From contig NC_080050.1 in NCBI RefSeq assembly GCF_026212465.1, forward strand, positions 31,615,570 to 31,679,569: a stretch of DNA of 64,000 bases, in the 5' to 3' direction. The DNA is from Amaranthus tricolor (taxonomy: Eukaryota; Streptophyta; Magnoliopsida; Caryophyllales; Amaranthaceae). The position numbers and the translations under genes are program-made. A model generated the notes under the pieces. The model saw only the letters and a list, made by a program, of their open reading frames with translations, was not told where the DNA came from and ran no database searches. This document shows, piece after piece, positions 24,978-37,100 of this stretch. Each line of letters starts with the position of its first letter. Position 1 is the stretch's first letter.

Positions 24978-27900
24978 AGATTTTTTTTTAATAATTAATA
25001 TTATTAATTTAACATAGTGGAAAGAAAAAGGCAGAATTTATCGGGTTGATGATAATGCTGTTGTGGATATTAATTTATATATAGTAGACTGAGGGAATAT
25101 ATTACATGAGAAAATAGAGTTATTTAAAACAAATTTGATGATTCAATGTTTGTTCGACTTTGTAACTGAATTCGATTTAACTTGACTCAAAACACTTGAT
25201 ATGAAAATAATCTAATAAACACCTCGTGTGACAATCAAACTAAGGATACGTTTTAAACTACAATAGATTCGATTTTTAAAAGATTGAACAAAATAATTTT
25301 TCTTAATAAATTGATTTTTCAATTTAAAATTTGCTCATTCTCGATTAAGTTAAAGATGATACTCCTATGCCATATTTAGATCGTAACATTATGTATTTAT
25401 ATGTGGGTGGTTTTTAGATGAAATATTGCTGCTTTAATGAATCAAGGGGAGTATAATGAATTACAACATATATACATGCTTGGTAAATGCTTTCTTTTTA
25501 ATGACTAGATTGTTTGACTGTTGACTTTTAGGTTATTAGCCGGTTAAAATTGTTAAAAAAAATACGTGTTGAAAATGGTTTTTAAGTTAGCTGATAAGTT
25601 GGTCAATGTGAAAAGTACGCTTAAAATACCATTTTTTTATTGGTTTTTAACTTAACTATATCTCTAATAAGTACTAGTTGATAACCAATAACTAATTTTA
25701 CTATACAAATTCATTAACAATTGAGTTACACTACTAGCTTAACAACAAACAAACATAAAATTTTAACATAAAAAATACTAAAATAGACTAATTGGATGAG
25801 TAGAAGGGAATATATATTTAAAGAAAAAAGTTACAAGGGTGAAATTAAGTAATTAAATGAATGGGGAAGGGAGGATCATGAGAATTGAGATAGAGGAGCA
25901 AGTATATAGGGAGTGGTTATTGTGTCAAGGAATGTTCCCTTCCTCTAATTTGTTTTCTATTCTATTGGTTCATAATTCTATGAAATATCTAATATTCAAT
26001 TTTTTGATAATGAAAATTACAAAAAAGGCCACTTTTCCGAATACTATTGGACACAATTTTAGAGTTTCAAGATACTAAGCTTGGATATTCGGTTTTGTCC
26101 GCTCTTTTTGTTTGGGATCATTTCCCAATTTGGAACTTTGTCTTTGGCAATTGGCATCCCAATTTACAAAAACTACCTTTAAAAATAAATAGGTTAAAAT
26201 TAAAAAAAATAATTATAAAAATAGAGTGATAATTCTGATGATAAAGAAACACCTTTTGATGATATAATATATATTGCAGCCTTTTTTTTTGGTTTAGATG
26301 ATTTTTTATATGGTATCAGAGGTTTATATCACGAATTTGAATTTTATATATACTCTTCTTATAGTGGACTTATTAGTGCTAAGTACCAACATACGCATTT
26401 TTAGCTTGAAGATGTACTCCTCTATCTCAGTCTAACAACTTCATTTAGTTTTGACACAAAAACTAAAAAATTGAGTAGAATGAATTAAAATAGTGAAAAA
26501 GAAAAAATATAGAGTACTGAAGTTATACCCAAAAAATACAAATAAAAGAAAATCAGCTAAATTACTAAAATAGAAAATAAAGCAAATAGAGCGAGATGGA
26601 GAAGGACTGAATTCAAGTGATCAAATAATATATAATTAGAGAAAGAGTTGAATATATTATCATAAAATAAGTTTGTATAAAAAAATAAATAGAGATTTAA
26701 GGAGGAGTAAAATCTACAAAGCCATAATAATAAATGTTAAATCCACAAATGGGCAGACTGACATGAATAAAGAGGTGGTCCATTAGATGAAAAAATAGAA
26801 TGGGAGAAGTAATAAGATAGAAAAAGTAATAAGTAACTACAAACCACTTCTTACTTACTCCTCTCATCCTTTTCTGCTTAATTCAAGAATACAACATGAA
26901 GTGTACCTGAGTGTACCTCAACTTGTTCTGTTCTTCACTCTTGATGCTTGTGCATGTACTCTTATGCAACCTAACCTTGACTCTCGTTAGTGGTTCAAAA
27001 TATACTTTGTATAATTTTCTTTTAACATACCTTAAATTTGAGACCATACATTTTATCAACCCTCAAAAATTATAACCATATTCAGATTAGACTTCCTTTC
27101 AACTCAAACACGCGGCTTATTGTATTATTAAATGTGGTGAAAATCAACTTTTAGAAAATACGAATCTTTTTATGGTTTTCACGTGGACTGAATGTATACT
27201 CTATTTATTATTGACATTGAAGTATATACCCTGAAAGATTGGAAATATAACCCCAGTATGATTTTCACGCAATTTTTATTTATAGTAATATAATATGAAA
27301 GTTACTTAAGTATTATAAAATGATCAAGCAAAGTTCACTTGTAAAAATAGTAGAAATAAAACATAATGTTTTCTTCTACAGATTCTAACTTGTTTTTAAA
27401 GAATTGTTTTGTCAGTGTGTAGACTGTAATTATTTTTTATTTTACTTGCGTATTAGCTATTTAATTAGCTCGTCTAGTTTAAAGTTCTGCATTCGTTGCT
27501 TTACCTCAATCCGCAATCACATGCTTTCTCTATCTCTATGAATTACCGTTCCTTTTAACTTTAAAATATTTACTTTTATGGAAATAATCTCACCACTTTC
27601 TTTTATTTTTTGTGTCTTAATATGACATCCACGTATACAAATTATATTTCTCCATCATTTCTTAATTTTTGTGTCATCTCTTTATTATTATGACTTATTG
27701 TGTGAGAAAATGTCACTATAAGTAGCAAGTAAAATGGAACATAGGTAATATTTATATGGTCAATTATGCATTCAAACTCATGAATACAAACCCTCCACGA
27801 AACACAAATTTTTACTTTTACCACTTGCAAATGAAGTAAGCTTATCTTTAATTAGGTAAAAAAATAAATAAATGGTAATGCAATTAAACATTCAGACCGA

Positions 27901-28108
27901 TCAGGCATGCAAGTTCATAATAGGGACAGAACAAGCATTGACGCTCACATGTGCGTATATGTACCTAAAAGAAGAGACTTGGTGACCGGCCACATCTCTA
28001 AACAAATCTACTTAGAATTTAGAAATTGTGTATCTTCCCCCATACCCTACAATCCAGGGGACACTGACCTCTGTTGCAAGTCCACCCTTGTTACCTAGCT
28101 TGTTCATA
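24978..28108. other. intergenic between SAUR and the CACTA MITE
   Basis: AT-rich, without a supported gene. A TRIM-like relic with a TGGTATCAGAGG motif lies at 26280-26400. The frames at 25857-26229 and 27642-27830 show nothing recognisable. The stretch 27890-28100 is less AT-rich and has a 63-aa open frame of unknown nature (see findings). Confidence 0.5.
26280..26400 (+). mobile_element. TRIM-like miniature LTR relic (copy 3, partial)
   Basis: TGGTATCAGAGG at 26311-26322 matches a primer-binding site for initiator tRNA-Met. It is followed by TATCACGAATTTGAATTTTA and GGACTTATTAGTGCTAAGTA, which parallel the interiors of the elements at 6990 and 11291. No right-hand repeat was recognised, so this copy is partial. 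Confidence 0.4.
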
Positions 28109-28111
28109 TAC

Positions 28112-28355
28112 CACTAGAAGGATACCATCGTAACACGTATCCACAACAAACACTACGATGGACTTCCGAGGAAAAATAAGTGCTAGTTTCACGATGGAAT
28201 CTGTGATGCCATTGCTCGTCGCAATATTTCACGATTGTGTTTGCGATAGAATAACCATAACGGATTTTCATCACAAGTCCATAGCTAAAGGCGTTTAGCG
28301 ATGATCGCGAGGAAATCAAACGTCGCGCTATATGTTTGTTCTGTATATTGTAGTG
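28112..28355. mobile_element. CACTA-type MITE with 3-bp target duplication
   Basis: On the plus strand the element begins CACTAGAAGGATACC and ends ATATTGTAGTG, so on the minus strand it starts CACTACAATATACAG and ends CTTCTAGTG. Both flanks are TAC (28109-28111 and 28356-28358), the 3-bp duplication made by CACTA (En/Spm) transposases. The 244-bp body is GC-richer than its surroundings and has no transposase. The 119-aa frame across it (28104-28463) is not a gene. Confidence 0.85.
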
Positions 28356-28358
28356 TAC

Positions 28359-29992
28359 TAATACATCTATACTACTAGTACTAATCATACGATACCATAA
28401 GCTATGTACGTGGTTTTGATTTAGGTTTGAATCTCGATTGTGTAATTTAATACTATTATTCATTTTTTTAATTGTTACACACTTACTAGCTTACACGTCT
28501 CTCTTTAAAGTAATTACTATCTATAAAAAGTGTAACGGTTTAAAAATCAAAGATATTATTAATGATCTGCTAATCACTTAGTAAGTCGAGTATTTAGTTA
28601 TTGATATTTGTTTTGTTTTTAGGGATGGTACAAAACTTTCTTATAAATTGACATTATTAATTCCAAGTTAATTAAAAGTTTAAGTGATAATAGTAATTTC
28701 AATATACAAAATATATATATATATTCAATACAAATAGCTAGCTCTCCTAATAATATGACTTCTACTCTTGCACGCCTTAGATACGTGTGGCATCAAGTAT
28801 TAGTCATTGTAGATCACCTAATTATATAATCCATACATTCTTCATATAACATTCCCCATGTGTTGCAAGTTGTATTTCCAAAACCATGAAGCATAGTCCA
28901 TAAATGGATATATTGAATCAAATTATAAGGCTATTTTCTCTCAACAAACTTTTTTTGAATGTACGTGAAACTATAAAATGTATGAAATTTCCATGACATC
29001 ACGGGAGGCAAAAGGGTTGTTCTTAGTTTAAGACTTGGATTGTAGTCCCAATATAAATTTGCATTACCACAAAAAATATTCCATATATGACATACCATGA
29101 ACCTAGGTACCTCAATATGGGTTATATAGATATCTCTTTGATATGAGGCTTTAGGTTTAAACTAAGGAAGATAGTTGATTTCGATTTTTAATGGGCGTTT
29201 GACAAAAATAAAGTTATAATTTTATAAGTAGTGTTCTACATCATACACGACAACAATTCTGAATTGATGTATTGGACCTCTTTCTAATATTGAGCCCTAT
29301 GCACATGTCTACTTTGCCTAGGATTACAAACGGCCATACCTCTTAGATTTTGCAAATGTTACCTCATGATCATCTGGGTTGAGCCGATTAATTCTCAGTT
29401 GGTTTAACCATTTGTGGTTCTTTGCCGGTTAAGATAATGGGTTTATCCAATGCAAAAGTTAGTTGTTTTTTTGATTTTTTTAGCTAGAAATGGCTAGGCA
29501 TAAAACTTTAGCAAGCTGGTTTGTGAATTGTGATGACAATAACCAGAAGCATAGGAGGAAAAGCTTATCTAAATAGCAAGGAAGCCATCCACAAATTCAG
29601 TCCACCAAATATGTTTTGCCCAAGTATTTTTGAACCGTGTACCCGAATTGTTGATTTTGAACAATATTTTTGGTGGCCAACTTAATACAAAAATTAAATA
29701 ATTTTAAAATTTTAAGAGAGTCGAATAATCATTTAAACTAGCTAAGGTTTTTTGCAAATAGACCTTATCGTGTAAATAATGTAAGTATGTAACATAAGTT
29801 TTGCTCTTAAGAGATTCTTTGTTATTGTAATAATTGTGTATTTCTGTATTTGTCTAGCTAATAGGTATAATTAATTTGTGTATTTTTTTTTTCTTAAAAT
29901 TACTTATTAAGAGTTAATGTTTTGAATATTTGTTCATAAACACTAGAGACGGCCTTATATGTATACCGCCAATATTTAATTGATTGGTAACC
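28359..29992. other. intergenic, left of the copia element
   Basis: AT-rich sequence with a short (AT)n run near 28708-28722. No gene or defined repeat seen. Confidence 0.5.
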
Positions 29993-29997
29993 GTTAA

Positions 29998-30350
29998 TGT
30001 TGAATTCTTAATAAAAGCACAAAGAGAATGAAAGAAAATATTATTGTATTGATATTGAATTGTACAACGAACTTACATTTTGATATGAGGATACAACATA
30101 TATATATATATATATATAGGAAACAGAAACAAACTGACTAAGGTATGCGGAGTTAGTTACACAGCTGTAACAAATTCTTACAATATAACAACCTATATAC
30201 ATCCTAACTAACTAAGGTAGAACTAAGATAGGTGAGTCAGCATTCTTAATCCCTTGAGTAAATGATGATCCTGCTTGTGTTTGATAAGCTCTTGATCTGC
30301 ACGTGTCGTATGCAAGATGTAGAAGCACCTCAATGATCTATATCCTTAAC
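29998..30350 (-). repeat. 3' LTR of the copia element
   Basis: Starts TGTTGAATTCTTAATAAAAG on the plus strand and ends near ATATCCTTAAC at the C14 tract. It is shorter than the other LTR mainly because its (AT)n run (about 30094-30118) is shorter. Confidence 0.88.
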
Positions 30351-30947
30351 CCCCCCCCCCCCCAAACTAGGATGGGGTGTAGTCATGCCTAGTTTGCCCA
30401 ATAATTCTGAAAATTGGTATGAAGGTAAGATCTTAGTTAAGACATCAGCTAGTTGATGTCTGGTAGGTAAGTAGGATAGTTGAATTAATCCTTTCAAAAC
30501 TTTGTCTCTTATAAAGTGGCAATCAATTTTAATGTGTTTCGTCCTATCATGAAAGACAGTGTTCTTTGCAATATATATTGCTGATTGATTGTCACAGTGA
30601 AGTATTATAGGGTTGAGGTTGTGAACTTCTAATTCAGTTAGGAGTCTTATTAGCCAAGAAACTTCTGCAGCTGCAGCTGCCATAGCTCTGTACTCTGCTT
30701 CAGAGCTAGACCTTAAAATATTGCTTTCTTTCTTGGATTACCAAGATATTGGAGACTGACCTAGGAGAAGAATGTATCCTGTGATTGACCTCCTAGTATC
30801 TGTACATGCTCCCCAATCACTATTAGAGAAGGCCTGTAGAGTTATTTGATTGGTGCTTTCAAGTCTAATCCCTTGTCCACAGGTTGCATAGACATAGTTT
30901 AATGTATGTTTGAGGGCTACCAAATGGGAATCCCTTGGTTCTTGCAT
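30330..30947 (-). pseudogene. copia RNase H and end of reverse transcriptase
   Basis: A reading frame with one break contains SDWGACTDTRRSITGY, AMAAAAAEVSWLI, ILHCDNQSAIYIAKN and HIKIDCHFIRDKV, the copia RNase H signature series, and ends beside the polypurine tract. The frame is interrupted near 30730. Upstream, frame-shifted remnants (about 30950-31130) match the region that follows the reverse-transcriptase catalytic core. Confidence 0.85.
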
Positions 30948-31241
30948 GAATTTTGGCTTAAAGTTTGCACAATGAAGGACAAATCTGGCCTAGTGTTAGT
31001 TAGGAAATTTAGTTTTCCTACTAGGCTTATGTACTGTGTAGGATCATCGATTAGTTTCCCTTCTAAAGCAGATAGCTTTAGGTTGCTGGGTAGTGGTGTT
31101 ACTAACTTTTAGAAATTCTGAAAGCCACTGTGTGCAAAGAGGTCTTTAGTAAATTCATTCTGATGTAAAACTACACCTGAATTTGTGTATGAAAGGATCA
31201 TTCATGATTGGTGAATTTTCGATATTTGTTGGTAAAAAGAG

Positions 31242-32530
31242 TTATATTATAGCAAAATATTCTGATTTTTGATTTTCATAATGAAATGGGAAATGGTATT
31301 CATGAAACACCACATCTTTGGATACAGTGACTACCTTGGTTTGAAGGTTATAAACTTTGTATCCCTTTTTATCATTTTGATACCCAATAAAAACACTTCT
31401 TTGTGCTCTTTGCGTCAACTTGTGTCTATCTCTTTTCAAGGTGCTTATAAAGCATAAGCAACCAAATACTCTTAAATGACTAAGGTCTGGCTTTTAACCA
31501 AACAATTTTTCATAAGGAGTTTTTCCTTTTAATACCAACAAGTGCATTCTATTTATCAAATGTACAACACATTCTACACAATCTCCCTAAAATTTCATGG
31601 GTAGATTGGCTTGAAAAAACAATGTTCTAGCTGTTTCAAGGATGTGCCTTTGCTTCCTTTCTACCACCCCATTTTGTTAAGGTGTGTCAGTGCAGCTAGA
31701 CTCATGTTTCATGCCTTTTTGGATGTAATACTGTACTGCCTCACCGTTAATTAGTTCTTGGGCATTATCAGTGCGTACTCCTTTGACATTCTTTCCTAGC
31801 TGTTTTTCTATGAAAGTTACAAATTGTATGAAGACATGTATGAACTCAGAGTTATGTTTAATAAGGTATATCCATGTCATTTTGCTGTAATCATCCACAA
31901 TAGTTATAAACATATTACAATGTAATCTAGTATGGTATTTAAAGGGTCTCCATATATCAATATATAGGACATCCAAAGGTTTGAAAGATTTACAAAAGGA
32001 TTTAGGATACACATTTCTGTTTTGTTTTGCCTAAGGAAAAATGGAGCATATATAATCCTCTTATTAACAGCCTTTCCATCTATATCAGGAAATAATAGAC
32101 GTAATCTGTACATAGGTAGATGGCCTAATCTTAGATTCCAAAGTTTGGCTCTAGTGTCTTGTAATGCAGTTAGGATTGTCCCATTGAAGTCTTCTGTATG
32201 ATGAGAAATGTCCTTTTTTGTTGTGTCTTGTAAGACATATAAGCCTGATCTTGGTTTACCAAGAAGCCAGGGCTTCTTCATCAACATTTCCTGAATGAAG
32301 CATCCATTATTATTGAAAGATATTGAGCATTTAAAGTCAAGGATAAGTTTATTCACAACACTTAAGTTGAATCTGAACTGAGGCACATAAAGAACGCTTT
32401 TAAGTACAATACCATTTCTAAGATTGATAGTACCTGTATATTTCACATCAATACTTCTACCATCAGGAATGGTAATAGTGTAACCTTGGTTATTAATCTT
32501 CTTGTGATCAGTAAAATTCTCAAGTAACAC
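31242..32530 (-). pseudogene. copia integrase region
   Basis: The GAG-pre-integrase zone (LWNLRLGHLPMYRL) is followed by the integrase core with YIDIWRPF, TIVDDYSKMTW and VRTDNAQE, giving the first acidic residues of the D,D-35-E triad. The C-terminal part includes QRSVFIGYQNDKKGYKVYN. Frameshifts near 32000 and 31680 split it into three frames. Confidence 0.87.
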
Positions 32531-33631
32531 ATATGATTAGAGGCTCCACTATCTATGATCCATTCATAATTATTAAGAGTAATTAGGCAAGTCATACCTG
32601 CTAGTTGTGTGGTATTGTCTGCTTGATTTCCTTGTTTATTTAAAAGGTCTAGCAACTGCTGGTACTGTGAGGTGGTGAATTTTGCAGTAATTAAACCATC
32701 CTCTCCATTATTCATGTTAGCATTTGACCTATCACCATTTCTTTTCCACGAATTATTCTTGAAATTTGTAGGATATCCTACAATCTTCCAACACTTATCT
32801 TTATTGTGTCCATTAATTTTGCACATATCACAGTAAAGATGTTGTTTCTTGGTTCTGTTACTATCAAAATCATTCTTCCTTGCACTTCTATCTTGATACT
32901 TTCTCTTCTCTACTCTGCAAGCCAATGTGTCATTGTTCTCCGCAGCACTTAGGCCTAGGTGAGTTTCTTCTTGTTGGAGAATTCTATAAGCCTGCGCAGA
33001 TGTTGGTAGCTCTGCCATCATGATCATATTAGTGCATACCTGATTATATTTTTTTTTATCCAGCCTCATCAAGAAATTGATTGCCTATTGTTCTATTGCA
33101 CCTTATAGCACTCCTTGGCTATTTCACATGTGCATGATGAAGCTGCAGCACAGGAGCAAACAAGAATGGGGTTTAAAGAATCCAATTCATCCCATATAGT
33201 TTTGATTTTGGTAAAAAATTCAGCTATCTTCATATTAGGTGTTTGCACAAGATTATTTAACTCTTCTTGGAGAGAATATAATTGTGCATTGGAGCTTTGC
33301 CCATATCTCTCATTCAACTCATTCCAAATGTCCTTTGTTGTTTTATAGAAAAGAACACTCTTGGCTATTGATTCTTCTTGTTTACCCTTTCCCAAGCACG
33401 TTCAGCAGAGTTCTGACTTAGTTTAGGCAAACTTCCATCAACAAAACCTAATTTGTTCTTCCATCTTAGGGTTATGATCTTAACCCTTTTCCAATCTACA
33501 AACCCAGAACCAAAAAAGGTGATGTTGATCAATTTTTTTCTTAAATCAGAGGGATGCAAGTAATATACTAATCCTGGATTCATAGTAGGATCTGTTGATG
33601 TCTGACCATTGTTGATATTGCTATTTACCAT
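32443..33631 (-). pseudogene. copia gag and protease region
   Basis: The N-terminus MVNSNINNGQTSTDP, then LVYYLHPSD, followed by WKNKLGFVDGS, belongs to the copia-type gag family. A CCHC zinc knuckle CDMCKINGHNKDKC lies near 32832-32791 and the protease site WIIDSGASNHMC near 32560. Three frames carry these pieces, so at least two frameshifts have occurred. Confidence 0.87.
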
Positions 33632-33705
33632 GGTGTGTTTACAGGAACGAAATAATATAAGGTTGAAGAAGGACAGAAGGGATGTTTCTTGAATTCTTTT
33701 TTACT

Positions 33706-33717
33706 GCTCTGATACCA
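33706..33717 (-). other. primer-binding site of the copia element
   Basis: The minus strand reads TGGTATCAGAGC immediately after the 5' LTR end CAACA. It is complementary to the 3' end of plant initiator tRNA-Met, the usual copia primer. Confidence 0.9.
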
Positions 33718-33808
33718 TGTTGAATTCTTGATAAAAGCACAGAGAGAATGAAAGAAAAGATTGTTGTATTGATATTGAATTGTATAATTTACATTTTGAT
33801 ATGAGGAT

Positions 33809-33892
<84 letters not shown>

Positions 33893-34115
33893 AAATAGAA
33901 ATAAACTGACTAAGCTATGAGGAGTTAGTTACACAGCTGTAACAAACTCTTACAATATAACAACCTATATCCTAACTAAGGTAGAACTAAGATAGGTGAG
34001 TCAACATTCTTGATCCCTTGAGTAAATGATGATCCTGCTTGTGTTTGATAAACTCTTGATCTGCACGTGTTGTGTGCAAGGTGTAGAAGCACCTCAATGA
34101 TCTATATTCTTAATA
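33718..34115 (-). repeat. 5' LTR of the copia element, with (AT)n expansion
   Basis: Matches the other LTR from TGTTGAATTCTTGATAAAAG to ATATTCTTAATA. A pure (AT)38 run at 33814-33890 accounts for most of the 45-bp length difference from the 3' LTR. Confidence 0.9.
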
Positions 34116-34120
34116 GTTAA

Positions 34121-37100
34121 CAAAACTGTCAATATTTGAAGGTATTTTTGTGGCAAGTTTTTGATTTTTATACAAAAAAAAGTATTTGACTTTAGACTTT
34201 ATACAAGCAATTAATTAGTTGATCCAACGAGATGAGAAAACTAATATCTGAAAAAGAGAGATAGTGATTTATCTCTAACACGGATTTTGCTATACTTTCA
34301 ACTTAATCCAACCCATGAGATCTGTTATATTTTATTTTTAGTCATGACCAATATTTTTTTAATTCTCATTCACATTGCTCTCACCTTCCTATAAAATATC
34401 AATTTTCTTGTTTTCTTTTGTATTTCACCGTATGTATTTGTAGCAAATTTTATGGGACGGATATCTAAGGGTATGATGAGCTTAAAGGTGCATTCGTACG
34501 TTGTAGGACTGGTCCATACGTTTGCGCACAAAAGCAGAAATCCCATGTTCTATGATTCATATTGTTTTGCAAATTCGTAGATAACAGTCGATAGAATAAG
34601 ATAAAAAGAGTATCCCACCATTCCAACATGAACAAAAACATAACCACTACACATTTTGTACAGATTCTTTTTTCATTTTTTAATAGGAATTTTATTTTCA
34701 TTTATTATTCTTCTTTAATTAGTTAGATTTATAATTTTATCTTAAATTTATATAAAAAAATGTGATAAATTGAATAAGAAGACAGAATTGTCATTTTATC
34801 TAACACCAATTTTGTTACTTTAACTGACTACAATTACAATTTTAATTCAAGTAATTTTACATTGAATTACTCAATCTTTAGGGGATCTTATGTCGTATAT
34901 TAAAAGGGTCACGGTTATTATCCAAACAAACAAATTAAAAGGCATGGGTTCAAACTCTCAACCTCTTGTTTAGAATATTCTTCTATACTCTTCAATATTT
35001 ACAATCTAAACCACATTTTTTTAATGTAAAATATATAATGTTTTAATTTTATAAAATGACCCAAAAAAATTTCAAGGGGTGGGCCTCTTCCGACCCCAAA
35101 GAAGAGCCACCCCTAAATATTCTCTAATATAACACATTGTCGAAAATTTACTGCTGAAAATAATCAACAACAAAAATAATGTCCAAGCATTAATCTCATA
35201 AGACTGTGGTTAGTTAATGAACTAATACATCGGTTTTAATGTAGAGAACGCCTCCATAAGAATCAATTTTAATTTGTAATCATAAAATATAACTAAGTTT
35301 TATTAAATTGGTCGACGGATGATGAAAAAATTGTGACATATATAAAAGGTAAAAAGATAAAACTTACTTTTAAAGCGAAAAATTTAGGATTGTTGCACAT
35401 CACATGAAGCACCCATGTTACATTTGGATTTATTGAAGATGGTAAAAGTGCATGAGCAAATAAAAGACAACATAGTAACAACAACAATGAACAATAACCT
35501 TTTTGGCTTTGGCTATGTAATTTAACTACCCTTTATCTTCCTTTTGACTCAATTTTCCCTTTTGCTGATTCAACCAAGTAATGAAAAAAGGGCTATTTAG
35601 ATGTCTAGTCTCTTAGCTTCTTTCTTGATCATATACGTATGCTCACATGCCCCTTACCTCAAAAGCAGAGGTATATAAAAAATATCTAATTATCCGACAT
35701 TTACTCAATCTTATAATCGAAATCAATTCGACCCTATTTTAAATATAAATTTGTAGTTATGTAAAAAGCAACGTGGACACAAGGCTCGATTTTAAATCAA
35801 TCCAAAATACCTGACCCGAAATCCACCGATGACACGAATGAACACATCTACTCAAAAGTGTTGCTACAATGAAAGCATTGTGTAACTAATTATAGCTTTG
35901 GAAGACGTTTTTGTTGTTACAAGGACTTATCATTTAGCTTTAATGGAATACTGTTTATCTTTTTAGTATGAGCGAGGATGACCACAATAGATATGTCACC
36001 GATAAACTTATGTATTCGATAGAAAATGAGCAAAATATGCAATAATATCTAAGTTATAATTTATTTTACATTTTTCTAAATTTTGAGGCCTAAAAAGCAA
36101 CCTAAACAACTGAATAAAAGTAATGTAAACTAATGTTTAAGATCTATATTTTATAGCGTCGTGTACAATCAAATATTTTATATGTGTTCAGAACCAATCA
36201 CGTCCACCAAATATGAATTTAAATTCAAAGAAGTATCTTTTAAATGTGTGTCCCTGATCAATAATTTAATGTAAAAGTAGGGACAAATAAGTGTAACTAA
36301 GAACTAAGTAGAAATAGTAGAATGGTTCAAGTGTTATGCTAGTAAGAGGCAAGATGGACCAAACCAGGGTGGATTATTGGTTGAAAAAGGGTACAAACCA
36401 CACTGTTTATAATCTCAACCTTTGATTTTAGACACACAAAATTAATACTTATATAATGTGGACTGTTTTGAGCTGTCTTTGTCTTCAAATACCTTAATAT
36501 CTACCTCCCAATTACCATCTTATTCTAATCTTTAGGATTATAGTTCCAGTAATGTGTTAAGGTTCATCTCTATTCTAATTATTTCTTCCGAAAACTGACT
36601 CGATAATCGACTATTTTGATTAGTATAGGCCTGATTTCAAAATCGGCTTTTATGTTGATTATTTGGCTGACTTTTGGTTTGTTTATTGGTCAAAAAGCGA
36701 AAAAACTTGTTTGAAGAATGAATTCTAAGCCAGAATGAAATTTTGTGTTAGAAAGCTTTTTCTCAAATATCTATGTTTATAACTTTAAATTTGCTATATT
36801 ACATAAGAGCGCTTTTTGATGTAGCAAATTTCAAAAGACATATGAAGTAGCCAACAATAAAAAAGTTTAGAACTAATAAAAGTAATGCTTTTAGTTATTT
36901 AAACAAGTTAGGTGAATCGGCCAATAAATAACAATAAATGATCCTAGTCTCTTACTATTTTAAAGGAAAATTTGGTGACAATTAGATGTGGAGGTAGAGG
37001 ATGAAAGCTACAAATCATGGACTCAAGCTGGGGACACTTGACAATTGAGAATAGTAATGTTGGGTCTTTGTGTTTTTTAAGGGTTTCCTAATTTTTGAGG

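Larger units (their letters stand above)
29998..34115 (-). mobile_element. Ty1/copia LTR retrotransposon, internally deleted, with exact 5-bp target duplication
   Basis: LTRs at 29998-30350 and 33718-34115 flank an interior of about 3.4 kb, and GTTAA duplicates both flanks (29993-29997, 34116-34120). The order on the minus strand is copia: gag with a zinc knuckle, protease, integrase, reverse transcriptase remnant, RNase H. The primer-binding site TGGTATCAGAGC (33717-33706) adjoins the 5' LTR, and a G-rich tract (C14 on the plus strand, 30350-30363) precedes the 3' LTR. Several frameshifts break the polyprotein. The catalytic part of the reverse transcriptase is missing between integrase (ending about 31240) and the thumb/connection region (about 31130), so the copy is not autonomous. 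By eye the LTRs differ at roughly 18 sites plus indels, suggesting an insertion that is not very recent. Confidence 0.93.

Noticed and set aside
28104..28463. 119-aa minus-strand open frame
   Set aside because: It runs through the CACTA-type MITE and its flank and resembles no protein.
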